Assembly: GCF_024868665.1 (NCBI RefSeq)
Contig: NC_079907.1
Span: 21,671,796 to 21,735,795 of the forward strand
Reading direction: 5' to 3'
Source: Triplophysa rosa
Lineage: Eukaryota; Chordata; Actinopteri; Cypriniformes; Nemacheilidae
Length of the DNA: 64,000 nt
Shown: piece by piece, positions 11,479 to 23,255 of the stretch
How the letters are laid out: every line of letters starts with the position of its first letter
How positions within the stretch are numbered: position 1 is the first letter of the stretch
Translations under genes and position numbers: made by a program
Notes under the pieces: generated by a model
What the model saw: only the letters and a program-made list of their open reading frames with translations
What the model was told of the DNA's origin: nothing
The model's database searches: none

Positions 11479-11823
11479 AATTCAGAACTTCTGACAATGG
11501 GAACAGAAATACTTGCGTAAAAACATTTAGAGCAGCTGACTTTTCTCTTGTATAGCAATGTTTGATCACGTATGCAGTGTCATGAATTTACTTTTTTGAT
11601 GTAGTCTGCATTTTTTCATCTTCGCAAAAAGGTATCCATGCACACCAATGCTTGACATCTTATAGCCATTATTATACTTAAAGGTTTTTTTATACATTTA
11701 TAAAAAAATATACATTTATACAGTTGTTCGCTTTAAAAATTATGGATAAACTTCAATTATTAATCTTTCGTCCATTAGTGGATTATAACATTAAGTAAAA
11801 CCACCCAGTCCCTTTTACAGATT

Positions 11824-11829
11824 TTTATT
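11824..11829 (-). terminator. patl2: Candidate polyadenylation signal of patl2
   Basis: AATAAA on the minus strand lies about 580 nt beyond the proposed stop codon at 12408. It is the first such hexamer I see downstream in that direction, so it would define a 3' UTR of roughly 0.6 kb. Confidence 0.35.
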
Positions 11830-12407
11830 TCATTTTTTCTTTTGCAAGTGCTCTGCAACTGTGAAAATATAAGTTTGACATGGGGTTGCTTTAAATCGGG
11901 GGAAAAAAGGACAAAATAAAAAAATAAACTATACAGCAAACATTTATCACAAATTTACACTTGAATTGGCACCCAAAACCTTTTTAAAGACATAGTTAGA
12001 CTTCAATAACATATGTTTTCATAATTATAAATTAAACCCGACACCTTAAGTGCAACAGTATAATTTACGTTAAACCCCAAAACTCGCACCAAGAGACCTG
12101 CAGACCACAAATCCAAAGTGATCAGCTTTACCAGCAACAAACATCATTAATCTTTTCATGGTCATGATTAAAGACCAAGTCAGTCACTTTTTTGCTAAAT
12201 ACTGAAGTGTCAAAAGGCTTTCTAGAGCGCAAAGCAAACCCTGACAGACCGACAGTATACAGATGGACAGCATAGAAGTTGAAAGTAAACAATGAAGTTT
12301 TAAGAATAATGGATACGGATAAAGCTTGGCTGGATATCTTCTGTGAGGAGAACCAGTCCCACGTTTCAGGTCAATTTAAAGAGAGATCATGGGGTCAGTG
12401 GTCACAA

Positions 12408-12441
12408 TTATGACGCTACAGCTAGATACCCTGTAGCAGAT
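12408..12441 (-). CDS. patl2: Candidate terminal coding exon of patl2
   Basis: Exon 18 ends ...AATATGGA before GTAAGT. A short intron (12442-12608) then runs to a strong acceptor, CTTCCTCTGCAG. Joining gives [11 protein letters not shown] and a TAA at 12408-12410, and makes the whole coding sequence divisible by three. If the donor is not used, the exon-18 frame stops at once (GAG TAA), so the two forms differ only by about ten C-terminal residues. Confidence 0.55.
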
Positions 12442-15400
12442 CTGCAGAGGAAGATATTTACACTATTTGTAACATCACACTCAAGTGTGAAATTCTATTG
12501 TAATTGGCAACGAAATAAAAAAAGGTACATTTAAATTTAGAGATAGAGATCAAATGCGACAAACAAAAATATTACCCATCAACAACCCTATCACAAACCG
12601 TGACTTACTCCATATTGCTTTTGAGCTGATGGACGGTCCGCTTGTCCAGATAGCGACAGAAGAGCGTAAGCAGGTTGGAGGGCAGAAGAAGGGGTTCAAC
12701 AAGTGTCGTCTGAGAGAGTTGCCGGGCAACATGGAATACGGTGTCTGTCCTAAAAGATTAAAAGGATTTTAAGTTTTTCCTTAATTTGGGGTGGTTTCCC
12801 AGACAGGGATTAGTTTAAACCAGGACTTCGTTAAATTAGAATATATAAGTCATTTTTAAAAACATACTTCACAAAAAAACCTTGCTGGTGTGCATCTTAA
12901 AATATATCAGTGTGATTGTTTTGCCTTAAGATAAGTCAGTGCAAGACGTTGTCGATCAAGACATCTTTAATATTTTAATTAGACTGGGACTAGGCTTGAG
13001 CACTGTCTGGGAAACCACCCCATAAAGTAATAAACTATGAATCACCCTTGGTCTTCCCTCTGCCCGTTTAATGCTGGTGAAACTTCACGTGCTTTGTGTG
13101 CATAACTTTTCTGCCATGTTGGATATTCCACCCATAAATAAAAACTCATGAGTTGCTCAACCTCAAGCAGTTCCAAACCTCTATTGAACACACAGAAATA
13201 CAGTAAATTTAGAAGAATGTTAGCAACCGAGATGGTCAAAAGTGGTAGTCAAAGGTGCACCAGAACCGTTTGTTTATGTGTAAATATCTTTTATCGTGTT
13301 TAACGGAACAAAGAAACACAACAATTCTCTCTACTACGGTAGTCAACGGTGCCCCAGAAATCTCAGTTGCTAACATTTTTTCAAATATCTCGTGTTCAAC
13401 CAAACAAAGGAATGTATACAGGTTTGGAACAACTCGAGGGTGAGCAATTCATGACAGAAATTTCATGTTTGGGTGGACTATCCCTTAAATTGCACTGAAC
13501 ATCACGCATACTGTACCAAGCAGATGCATAAATAAGTTAAGATCTAAACTAAAGCAGTGAATAATTGGTTAAATGTACCAGGTTTCAAAATCTCCAATAC
13601 TGGGCTCCATGGGAAGTTCAGAAGACAGAAGTCTTTCTCCGTGAGAGAGCAGAGCGTACAGCAGGGACAGACCAAACTGCAAACAAAGAGTTGAAGAAAT
13701 TAAAATCATTGCAACCTGCGCATTAGGGAAAGATTGAATGTAAAAGCACACCTTGTTCTGGCAGGCCAGTGTTAACCGCGTATCTTTCGAGTCAGGGAGC
13801 GGTGTGGTGAACTCTTTCAGAATTCTGATTAGCTGACTAAACGTCAGACCACTCACCACGGTGCGGAGGGATGGATACAAAACCGGCAGGGCCTGTTAAG
13901 CAGCAAAGCACCACTTTAATTGTATATTAAACACTAAAAAGCCATGAATGTGAACACACAAACGTTCGATTCAGACCTCATCTGTATCTTTGCTCATTAA
14001 CTCTGGCAGGTGTTTGGTCACAGCAGCAAGAATATTCAGAGCAGCATCATGTGAAAGAAAGGGGAGGAGTCTCGCCAACATCTTCTTTCCTTTCGAAATA
14101 AGCAGGGAGGAAAGAAACTCCTCACCGGACTCCCTAGAGTTTAAAAGCCATGCAAGACGTATGCAAGATCAGAACCTGAAGAACTGCTCATGTGTGAAAT
14201 GTAAACAGCAGGTCTAACTTACGAGAAAGTAGGGCTCTGTAGACGGCTATAGATCCGTTCGACCTTTTTCTGCGTGTTCTGCATTAACCTCCTCTCCTCC
14301 TCTTTGTTGGACACGGTTGCCTTGATTTTCTTTGCTTCTTCCACCTCTAACAAAACTATGAACAACTGCATGGACAGCAGTGGAGTTAAAAGATTAGAAA
14401 ACAAAGCAGGGACGCATATAAGTGAAATTCAAGATTGTAACTAAAAATCATCTGGTGTTTTACAATAATGGGGTACAAAATGGGCAGCGAAGGTCAAAGC
14501 GATTTCCAAACTAATTCAGCAAATGGTTAGTGAAGATGATACCCTTCAGAAAATGTTCACAGGTTGTCACAAAGATTGTGATTCTACATAGCATTTTGCA
14601 ACTCATTAACAATATTAGGAAGAAACGTCTCAAAACAAGAAAATCTTGCGACACAGTATGTATAAACTGTATGCGACACAGATTGGAACTTGTAAAGTCA
14701 AACAAGTAAATTTTACAGATGGGAACAGTTAGTGTTGTAATTCTTTAAGTGGTATGGTTTTACAAGGTTTTTTTTTTAAAGGATCAAAACTAGGTTTTTA
14801 TTATTTGAAATTTCCATTGAATTCACCAATGATTTATATTATATTTAATTATAATTTTAAGATCAATTAAAATGAATATAATTGTATATTGTTTTTAATA
14901 AATAATTTGTTGAATGGTCATGTAACTTTGTCGCAATTAAGTTTAGTCAAGTAACGAACCGTTACTTGGTGGCGGTTCCCCCTTCCATCTGGTCTGTTCA
15001 CTGTTGCATTTTGGGGTGCTGCCCTCAGTCGATTCGCTATGGTGTTCTGCTTCCCCTTATCTGTTTGGGAAAACTCCCAGTGCTGGTTCTTCTACTGGTA
15101 ACCCAAAAATAATACTTGCTAGGCATAATTTGAACTTGCTATATATTTTACTTATTTATTTTGCTGGTTTTCAACAATACTCTGCAGGTGGTATATATAA
15201 TTTGGAGGTATCCTGGAAGTTTGGGCCAAAAAAGCGTGCGTGGCGGAAAGTATTTTTTTTTTTTTTTTACGTGGTTGCCGGCAAAACAATCTATATTGTT
15301 GAATTGTAACAGTTGTGTATTAGTTTACATCTAAATTAGTCACGGAAATGCATAGCATTATAACATTTCAAGCTAAAGATGGCAATTAAGTAAAAATTCA

Positions 15401-18400
15401 CATATTGTTTTGGCCTAATGGCTTTTAAAAAGTAATGCCCATTGTCTCTTAAAATTAATCGGCTGCATGTTGTTTGTTTATGCAACTTATCAAAGAACCG
15501 CTCTAGTTTATGCAACAATGCAAAATGAAAACTAAAAAGGACTTTACCTTTTCAACGGTGCTCAACACTTCCAATCTTTGCAGTCTAGTGTCTTTGTGTT
15601 CCTGATAAAAAACAATTCTAAGTAAATGAAACCAATGATTTGCCTCCTGAAGTCAACAGTTCTTACCTCATCGGGTGTGTGCGCATGAACGGCATCAATT
15701 GCTCGTCTAGGAGAGAAACAAGTGGACACGGCGACCTGTCCTAATGACCCTTCAATGTGGACAACTGTGGGAACAAGAATTACTGCCAAATGTCCACACT
15801 TATTTTAAATTTAGGGGCGGTTTCCCAGACAGAGATTTGCTAAAGCCAGGACTAGGCTTTAATTAAATTGGCATATTTGAGTAGTCTTTCAAAAAAAAAA
15901 AAATGATTTTTTTTACATTTTTGTCAAAACAATCGTAGTGATGCATTTTAATTTATGTCAGTGCAATTTGTTTCTGATCAAGACAGCTCTAACATTTATA
16001 GACTTAAGCCTATAGTCCCAGACTATCCGGTAAACCGCCCCATAGAGTTTAGTTTTAATGCAAGACATTACAACAGTTTTTTGTGCCAGACCTGGGATGT
16101 ACAAGTCTGTTTTGGTAACATAAGGGGTTGTGAGTTTAGGTGGTTCCTTTTTTAACCGGTCTCCCAGCATCTCCTCCTCAGCTAGTTTTGCCTCCATCCT
16201 CTGATAGTATTCCTGCAGGGAGTCACAATCATGCCTGACGTGTCAGTTTCTTTCAAGGCAGGAATGAGTTCCACCTCAAAACGTAGAGAATATCAATTTT
16301 TTATAGCCTCAAAAGGATATGCAAATTTCATACATAAATTCAGAAAGATTTTATGCATCTATGGTTTAAGAATAACAAACACGATATGCGTCCGAATTCG
16401 CTCACTCATTCACTATTCCCTATATAGCGAATGCTAAATAGTCCACTATATAGGAAGTGAACAAAAATGAGTGAACGATTTCAGACACTGACGTAATATA
16501 CCCTGCGTCTGACAATACGGTCACGCACATTCGTCGTAACGCTTAATTACACCTGTGTGGCTTTTAGTTTAATAAAAACTAGTTTAATAAAGAGACCAAA
16601 ATAACTGTCACATTGTACTATTATGTTTATTTATTATGTTTAATAAAACTTTTTTATGCGTTATATTTTTACGGTGAAAATAACTGTCAACAAGAACAAA
16701 CCCAAGTGTATAATCATATACATTCGTGGCATTAACGGTAACTCTCCTCCAGCTCATTCTAATCAGGCAGTTGATTCGCGTTGTATCATGGGAAATAGTG
16801 AGTGAGCGAGCGTACATTGGATATACACTCAAAATCAGAGTGCATTGTGGATAAAAACAATAGTGAACAAATGTAGGGAATGAGTTGTAGGCAATGAATT
16901 TGGACAACACTACAAAATGGCGGACACCCAATGTAGTGCACTATATAGGAGATAGGGGACAAATTCGGACACATCTTTACACAGTCTACGGTGCGGCGCG
17001 ATGCGTCAACAAAATACAATAGAACCCGCTATCATTTTAAATTTGGTCCACACTGGATGCGGTGCGTCCGGTGTAGACATGCTGTTAGTGTGTCTCCCTC
17101 ATTTGACACACCTGAATCGAATTAAGAACGTATTAGAACAGACTGCAAATACTAGGGGACCTCCAGGACAGCTTTGGGAACCCATTAAGCACAGCCTGAC
17201 GTGTTGCATTTTTTGTTGCATCTTAATTAAAATGCTTGTGTAATTAAATATATATATTATTGTATGAGAGATTACTATTTTAACAGAACTTTTTGTACTC
17301 AAATCAATATCCTGTGCACTAAAAACGAAACCGTCTGTCTGCAGCAAGCTTCATTTCTGGATAAAATGCATCCATATCTACATCCAATTACACTCTTAAA
17401 AAAAAAGGTGCTTTGATGCCATAGAACCATTTAACATCTGAAGACGTTTTGTTTCACAAAAGGTTCTGTGGCGAAAAAAGGATCTTCAGATTATAAAAAG
17501 AAAGAGATGGTTCTTTCAAGAACCTTTGACTGAATGGTTCTTCGTGGAACCAAACATTGTTCTTCTATGGCATCGCTGTGAAGAACCTTTCAAGCACTTT
17601 TATTTTTAAGAGAGTGTAATTTGAGTGGGAAAAGGAAAAAAACTATTTTCCACATTTGATTTTTCTTAGTGAAACTGAAGAGTCACAATCTAGCAGTAAA
17701 GCTCACAAAGTTGAGCGGTTCATATTCATTTGCACATACAGACCTGATAATAGTAGTCATCTAAATGTGGATTTTCACTCTGTAGTTGGATCATTTGCAG
17801 TCGGATTATCCACTCCTTCTCTTTATCAGACATGATCTGAGAATAAGGGTCCCAGCTCACTGGCTTTCTGTAATTGATAAGAACACTTCATTTACAGGAC
17901 AGGAAAAAGAAAAGCAATGCAATCGTTGTCTTCCAGATGACTGGCACAAATTACCTGTGTGGTCTCTGCTGTCTTTGACTCAAAAGCCGTTTGTGCTGGG
18001 GGTGGAACTGAGCGACAGGACCCGGAGGTCTAAAAGTGGACACAAAACACAATAAAGACATACAACCTGCTGTGCGAGGCACACTCTACACAACTCCAAC
18101 TCATTTACCTTTCAAGTTTTACATTTCCTGCTAGACAGTACCCTGCTCAGGTTAGTTGCGGACTAGCTTTTAACCTTTTAATATTTTGACATCTTGTCTG
18201 GTGTGTGTGTAGCATCCGGTGTAGAGACGGTGTATATGCCATCCATGAAGAACATTTGTGAGTCTCATCAGATTGATTTTCATCAGCAGTGGGTGAAAAT
18301 AACGACATCCTTCACATCATTATCAAGCTATGCCTTGGTTATTTGTTTTGCGATCACTAGCAGTAAAAGAGACGTACAATTCCCGTGACAGGGGTCGCAT

Positions 18401-20411
18401 CTGATGTGAGAGGAGCCTTCATTTTTCAGCAATGGGTGTTTTTATAACACGAATCAATGAATGGAAACAACACACCGTCCCAAAAAACCTGACAGATACA
18501 ACAACCTGTGTAAAGTAGCTTCCCTTGAAACCATTTTATAACGTTTTTTGAGCCAACCTAAAGCCTTGCATGATATTGGAGGATGGACTGTAGAATGGAG
18601 CCGGCCTGGGGGAGTCCGTCCCAAAACGTAGGTGCATGAGCTTGGGAGTGAGCGGCAGGGGGGAAGAGAGACGAGGATGGGAAGGTGACATGAAACCTCC
18701 TGGCTAGAAAAAGATAAAAACAAAACCTGTATAAGCATCATAAGAATACCATGTTTATCAATGGAGACAAAAAAATCACTACAGTGAATAAACGTAGGAT
18801 GGTCACCTGGTTGTAATGTCGCTGGGGTGTGAAGAGTCTTTGGGGACGGAAAGGAGAGCTAGGCATCATGGGATTTATTGGTGCCTTGACAAAAACACAC
18901 ATTCGTTTGTCAGATGCAAAGCTACATGCTGCACACTTTTTAAAGCGATAGACAAAGAGTTGTGAGAGAAAACCCCACTACCTCATAACGACATCTCGGG
19001 TTGAAGGCCCCAACATAAGGTTGGCCTCCTCTGCCCCGAGTGGTGGAAAAAGGTCGCAAAGGAGACATGAAGTTTGGAGACACAGGTGGGACCCTGCTAT
19101 GGCCAGATCGGTCAATCACTCCAACGATTGCCTGGTCCTGATTGACAAAGAAATGAAAATCAAAAACATTTGTATAAAAAACCATTGTACCACTGCAATA
19201 GACGTGTGAGAGATGCACCTGAAGTATAGATGCAGCAGATGGTCTGTTGGAGGAAATCATCCACTGCGAGGAAGACAGTGGGAAAAATTACTTGACAATG
19301 TCAATTCAAAAACAAAAAATTGCTTTGTGATGATGATTACACACAGTATTTGAGTTGAGGTCCTCCCAGTAGGCGCTGACGCTACAGTCCACAATGGCAC
19401 TATCAATACTCTGGGAAAACATCCAGGCAATAGAAATTAGAAAAACATTTAAGCGATTGAAAAGAAAAAGCTATCCAGACACATGATAAAGGGGAAAACC
19501 AAGTACTCAAACACTAAAACAACAGGTGAACCTTCAGGCTCGGGCGACCCTCAACAGTCTTCACCACAGCTGGGTCATCAAACAACTGGCCGCGACCAAC
19601 TCTTCCTCTCTGAGACCGGCCCGTTGAAGAATGGGACTGAACTGGAGGTTTAGGTTTGGAGGGTGAAGGGAAACTGAGAGGGGAAGGAGAGCTGCGGGGT
19701 GAAGACCTCAGCGTTGGGGAGTTCTCACCACACAACAGCAGAAGATCCATAGGGTCAGCCTCTTGCCCTTCAACGCTTGCATCTGGGTTAATTTAGACAA
19801 TTTTGTTAATTTTAGAATGGCACAGCAGTTCAAAATCCAGAAATGTTCGACTCTTATATAATGTTACATTATATCACGTAATATGTTAAACCTAAGCCAA
19901 ACGTCTCCTCGTTGTAGAGATCAATCTCCTCATCCTCCTCTGCCATTTCCTGTAACAGCCCACATTCATCTTCTCCTCGGTCACTCCACTGATCCCCATC
20001 CTCTGGCCAAACAGCATCTGGAACGGAGTCTCCCGTTTTCTCCTGAGATCGCGAGAGAAACTACTTTAATATTTATAATTAAGTGATGTAAACAATGACG
20101 AAGTTCATTTAAATGTAGCATAGAGGAAGTTGACATGACGATCAGTTACTGCAGTGGGACGCAGCTGTATTTTTGTTTTCTACAAACATTTAACCATTTA
20201 TGTCAAACAGCATATTTTAAAATACTTCACAATTATAACACATCATATACAAAGACCACATATTGAATAATTTTATCTTCTCTTTAAAAAATATATAATT
20301 TGTCAACGTTAAGTGCACAAACTTGTTGGGCTATAGATCGTATTTTTTTCCTTTAGCCTACATCACTGCAGTGCTCAGCTTTTTTGATCTACTTACTTCG
20401 GAATCACCCAT
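12408..20411 (-). CDS. patl2: PAT1-family mRNA decay/translational repressor, PATL2 type, complete (19 exons, 697 aa)
   Basis: Nineteen exons join in frame to 2,094 bp: 20397-20411, 19892-20042, 19532-19782, 19345-19410, 19219-19263, 18982-19137, 18807-18884, 18558-18703, 17955-18029, 17744-17867, 16092-16212, 15667-15764, 15548-15601, 14223-14365, 13977-14133, 13752-13892, 13579-13676, 12609-12749, 12408-12441. PAT1 proteins bridge the helicase DDX6 and the decapping and LSM machinery on repressed mRNA in the cytoplasm. Visible hallmarks are the acidic [15 protein letters not shown] motif (about residues 40-54), a Pro/Arg-rich middle, [23 protein letters not shown] with DDYYYQ, then [14 protein letters not shown] and [19 protein letters not shown] helices. 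The divergence from PATL1 and the residues [18 protein letters not shown] point to PATL2, the oocyte form. Vertebrate PATL2 represses maternal mRNAs, and human mutations arrest oocyte maturation. PATL1 is the alternative. Confidence 0.83.
12609..16212 (-). CDS. patl2: patl2 exons 11-18: C-terminal helical (Pat-C) domain
   Basis: Exon 11 starts [14 protein letters not shown] and exon 12 carries [13 protein letters not shown], aligned with PATL1 'FEGSLGKLTVSS'. Exons 13-14 give a charged helix ([28 protein letters not shown]). Exons 15-18 form the alpha-helical superhelix that in PAT1 binds LSM1-7 and DCP2: [54 protein letters not shown] and [12 protein letters not shown] with [15 protein letters not shown]. 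No domain is missing. Four or more MITEs lie in the introns of this part. Confidence 0.82.
12787..13021. repeat. Palindromic MITE (GGTTTCCCAGACAG family), copy 1
   Basis: GGGGTGGTTTCCCAGACAGG at the left returns inverted as CTGTCTGGGAAACCACCCC at the right. A second copy lies at 15814-16041. It sits in the intron between patl2 exons 17 and 18. Confidence 0.8.
13130..13490. repeat. Degenerate repeat of the 'gggtgaactatccctt' family in a patl2 intron
   Basis: The right edge, TTTGGGTGGACTATCCCTT, matches the terminal repeat of elements at 40078-40471 and 25605-25862. The phrase 'gtagtcaaaggtgcmccagaa' type sequence recurs inside it and in the 40 kb copy. The left edge is not clear. Confidence 0.45.
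14700..15540. other. Intron 13 of patl2, no gene feature
   Basis: AT-rich intron between exons 15548-15601 and 14223-14365. It holds a poly-T run near 15,250 and short open frames with no recognisable domain. Confidence 0.4.
15814..16041. repeat. Palindromic MITE (GGTTTCCCAGACAG family), copy 2
   Basis: GGGGCGGTTTCCCAGACAGA at the left pairs with CCCAGACTATCCGGTAAACC followed by GCCCC at the right. It is related to the copy at 12787-13021 and lies in the intron between patl2 exons 11 and 12. Confidence 0.75.
16386..16973. repeat. MITE-like element with GTCCGAATT-type ends in a patl2 intron
   Basis: GCGTCCGAATTCGCTCAC at the left and ACAAATTCGGACAC at the right form inverted ends. CTATATAG and CTATATAGGA blocks lie just inside. 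It sits between patl2 exons 10 and 11; no coding capacity. Confidence 0.6.
17389..17620. repeat. Palindromic MITE (TACACTCTTAAAA family), copy 1
   Basis: The ends are TTACACTCTTAAAA and TTTTTAAGAGAGTGTAA, with internal GGTGCTTTGATGCCATAGAA matched by an inverted TTCTATGGCATCG. Related copies lie at 31109-31317 and 61881-62121. The TA at both ends fits TA target duplication (Tc1/mariner type), by inference. Confidence 0.78.
17744..19410 (-). CDS. patl2: patl2 exons 4-10: Pro-rich middle region and conserved LQ helix
   Basis: Exons 4-8 encode a low-complexity region with repeated SPxxPR motifs ([51 protein letters not shown]), which in PAT1 proteins mediates decapping and RNA contacts. Exon 9 has [18 protein letters not shown] and exon 10 has [20 protein letters not shown], then [14 protein letters not shown]. 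The latter is the most strongly conserved block outside the C-terminal domain. At exon 4 two overlapping donors are possible (ACT/GTGTGT or two bases later); only the first keeps the frame. Confidence 0.8.
19532..20411 (-). CDS. patl2: patl2 exons 1-3: N-terminal DDX6-binding motif and Pro/Ser-rich start
   Basis: Exon 1 (20397-20411) encodes only MGDSE and splices in phase 0 at GTAAGT. Exon 2 encodes an acidic segment ending [15 protein letters not shown]. This matches the conserved N-terminal motif of PAT1 proteins, known to bind the RecA2 domain of DDX6. Exon 3 carries [14 protein letters not shown], a Ser/Pro-rich stretch, and [20 protein letters not shown], which corresponds to the conserved 'EDPAI-RAV-RP' block in PATL1. 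A frame across these junctions has no stop. Confidence 0.82.
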
Positions 20412-20640
20412 TTAAATATTGTCTATTTCACAATCCCGTGAAATATTTTGTCACGATTCCACAAACGTTAGCGTCTACAGCTCCGCGTGTTGTATGACAG
20501 GTGCTTATCAGCGCTTGTAAATGGACACACCTGCGCACGTGTACGAGGCGGGCCCTAAAGCCCAAAGATTAGTCCGGCCGTACACATGACGGACGGAACG
20601 CGTACAACAGCGCACGCGCGAAAAAGGTTGAATTGACCGC
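20412..20640 (-). promoter_or_regulatory. patl2: Candidate patl2 promoter with an E-box cluster
   Basis: Upstream of the first ATG the sequence becomes richer in C, G and CpG. E-boxes lie at 20498-20503 (CAGGTG), 20528-20533 (CACCTG) and 20536-20541 (CACGTG), with no clear TATA box at a usual distance. CANNTG sites near the start are typical of genes controlled by the oocyte factor FIGLA. This link is inference, and the transcription start is not visible. Confidence 0.4.
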
Positions 20641-23255
20641 ATACTGCGCATTTGTACAACTCGTATATACGCGCTTATCCGCGACTGAGTATGCTCATGA
20701 AGCTGTGCGGGCGCGTTTCTGCGCGAGACGGACGCGGAAAGTCAAGTATACATCAGGGGGGGGGTGTTGGGTGGCGTGGATCGGGATTTTGATTCATATC
20801 AGAGGCTTCATGCCGATTCAAACAGAGCACGTGCCCCCTCAGATTTTTGAACAGTTAGTTTTCCATGCAACCTCCAAATGAAGAGTTAGGCATCTATTAA
20901 TCAGTTGCACGATTCTATAGGAAGACACTGTATCAGTTATGAGCATAACAACGCTGGCTAATGATGTAATCAGCTTCTGCGCGCGGTCGGGAGCTCGGCT
21001 CAAGGAAACACTCGCATCCCCGAAGCTTTTGTCAGCCACTTTTGTTTAGACCCCGCGACCAAACGCGGGTGCGAGAACTGGACACATGAACTGGGTTTTT
21101 TTCATTGAAAGCGGCACTGCCCAGACCGACCTGTACGTCACAGTCTACTGTGAGAACAGACTGCTCCATACTTTCAAATGGCTCTTGCCATACGTTGGTG
21201 TAGTCTGCGCAGTCGAACACACCTCTTGCCAGTTGGCATACATGTAGCATCGTTTAAAGTGAAGAACTTTTATGTTTCAGTTCAATTTCAGGGTGAAAAG
21301 ACACAATACTCTAAAAGAAAATATATTTTCCGCTAAATTAACTCAATAATATATTAAATCATTTAATATAGATTTGGAAATGCATAGACTGGTATATTAG
21401 TTCAAACAACATATACATCATTTACATTTAGTCATTTAGCAGACGCTTTTATCCAAAGGCCAAAGCGACTTACAAATGAGGTGAACAACATAAGGACAAC
21501 AAAAAGCATAAGTGCAATAAAACTGGTCTCATCTAGCCTACCACAGTATACAAAGCTAAGTTATTTTTTGAAAGAGTAGAATCATATTAACATTAACATC
21601 ATATTAAATAATACTGTACATAAAGAATTGACACTTTTCATATATTAAGAAATAGATGCACTTAAATTATTATATCATGTATTATATTGCATTATGTATT
21701 TTTGTTTCATAATGCAAGGAATTTTGTAATGGATAATAAATCTGTATTAAAGGAAGTTTAACAAAGAGTAACCACTCTGCTTCATTTTTATTTGCTTTAA
21801 CTTTTGTGCTCTATGTTCATTTGCAAACCGTATACAGACTCTTTTACTCCTATAGCACATAATTTTATACAAGATATTTGTTCTCAAAATACACCAGACT
21901 GATGCATTTACCTTAAAAATGTACATAATAATAATAATGTAATAATAATTATTCATATATCAATCGGATAGCGTTGTAATTTAATTCTTGCAATGATTTG
22001 TAGAATGTTTTGAAAACGCTTAAGAGATATTCTCTATAATATTGCTTTAAATGTATGTACATGTTGCTGTATGTTTTGCACACTGTGCCCCCTAAAAAAA
22101 TTGGTAGGCCTACATGATGCCCCTGATTCATATCAGTCATTCGATTGACTCTTTGCGATTGCTATTCAATTGTCATATAATTGCAATATGTGTCTAAAAA
22201 CGTTAAAAGGGCCATAAGCTTTGTACAACAATAAATGTTAAAATATGCATGTTTAATACATCAGATCAAAGCAGCAGTTGAAATAATAATAATAATAAGT
22301 ATATTCTATTATTATATTTTTTGAAAATTGTTTTAGTATTGTTTTGATTATTTATATAAATTCCATTTTCATAAGCATAGATGGAAATGTCCTGTCATAA
22401 TAATAATGCAGAAAAAGTTAAACATGGCAAAGTTTAAACACACAGTACCATCTAGTGGTCATTAACGTTTTAGAAATTTGATCCAGGTAAGTTAAGCGGA
22501 ACAAGAAGAGCATGCCCTGAAAAGGGGCGGGTATGACATGTTTGATTTGTCAAGTATGGTATGATTTGTCTTAATATATATTTTTTATTAATTCTATTTT
22601 AACATAATGCAGAGTTACGGAACAGTGTTTAGTGTGCTGCACTATTTTAAACGGAGATACCTTATTGATGAGTTATACAGTGGGAATCTCGGATGAAGGC
22701 AATATTAACGCTCCTTTCGACACACCTCGGATTTAATATATTTGTTTTAATGTTATTTACATTAGTAACATTAATTTTATTAATATTAAATTTATGGAAC
22801 GGTGCTCTTTTAATGTTAACAGATACTTGTAATGTTTTAATGCTCATTAGTAACATTCATGTTTCAATGTTACTAAATACTTTTAATGTTAGTAAATCCA
22901 GACGTTTATACCGCGTTTGTGGTGGGAAATATTCCACTTCCGAGGTGTCTTGAACGCAGACGATATTTCCGGGTTTGAGGTGGGGAAATATCCTAAATCC
23001 AGCACCCGCAGCGTGAGTTGGGCCAGAGTCCCTTTAAGGAAAGTCTCCGCATTCAGCAGCTATATTTGCAACGCGAGCATTTCACACAAGACCAAGTCCT
23101 ATCTACTTAAATAGGTGAAGACCCACATCTTAAAAATAGCTTGCTGAGGTCATAGTAAAAATATTTCCCACTATGATACCAACTGTACCATAAAGATTGT
23201 ATTTTACGCTAATATTGCACTAAAAACATTTCCCCCCTGCGTTGTTCCATATACT
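20641..23255. other. Spacer between the divergent patl2 and ccser2 genes
   Basis: The first 400 bases are moderately CpG-rich; the rest is AT-rich with a trinucleotide AAT tract near 22,280. Short open frames on both strands show no domain or splice context, so I call no gene. A dispersed repeat lies at 21417-21500. Confidence 0.45.
21417..21500. repeat. Dispersed fish repeat core (TTTAGCAGACGCTTTTATCC)
   Basis: The core TTTAGCAGACGCTTTTATCC followed by AAAG and CGACTTACAA is a widely dispersed teleost repeat. Degenerate copies occur near 37,625-37,675 and 35,845-35,875. Its parent family cannot be named from this window. Confidence 0.6.

Noticed and set aside
20633..21250. Open frames in the CpG-richer patl2-ccser2 spacer
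   Set aside because: No domain, no splice context and no codon pattern; probably chance in low-stop sequence.
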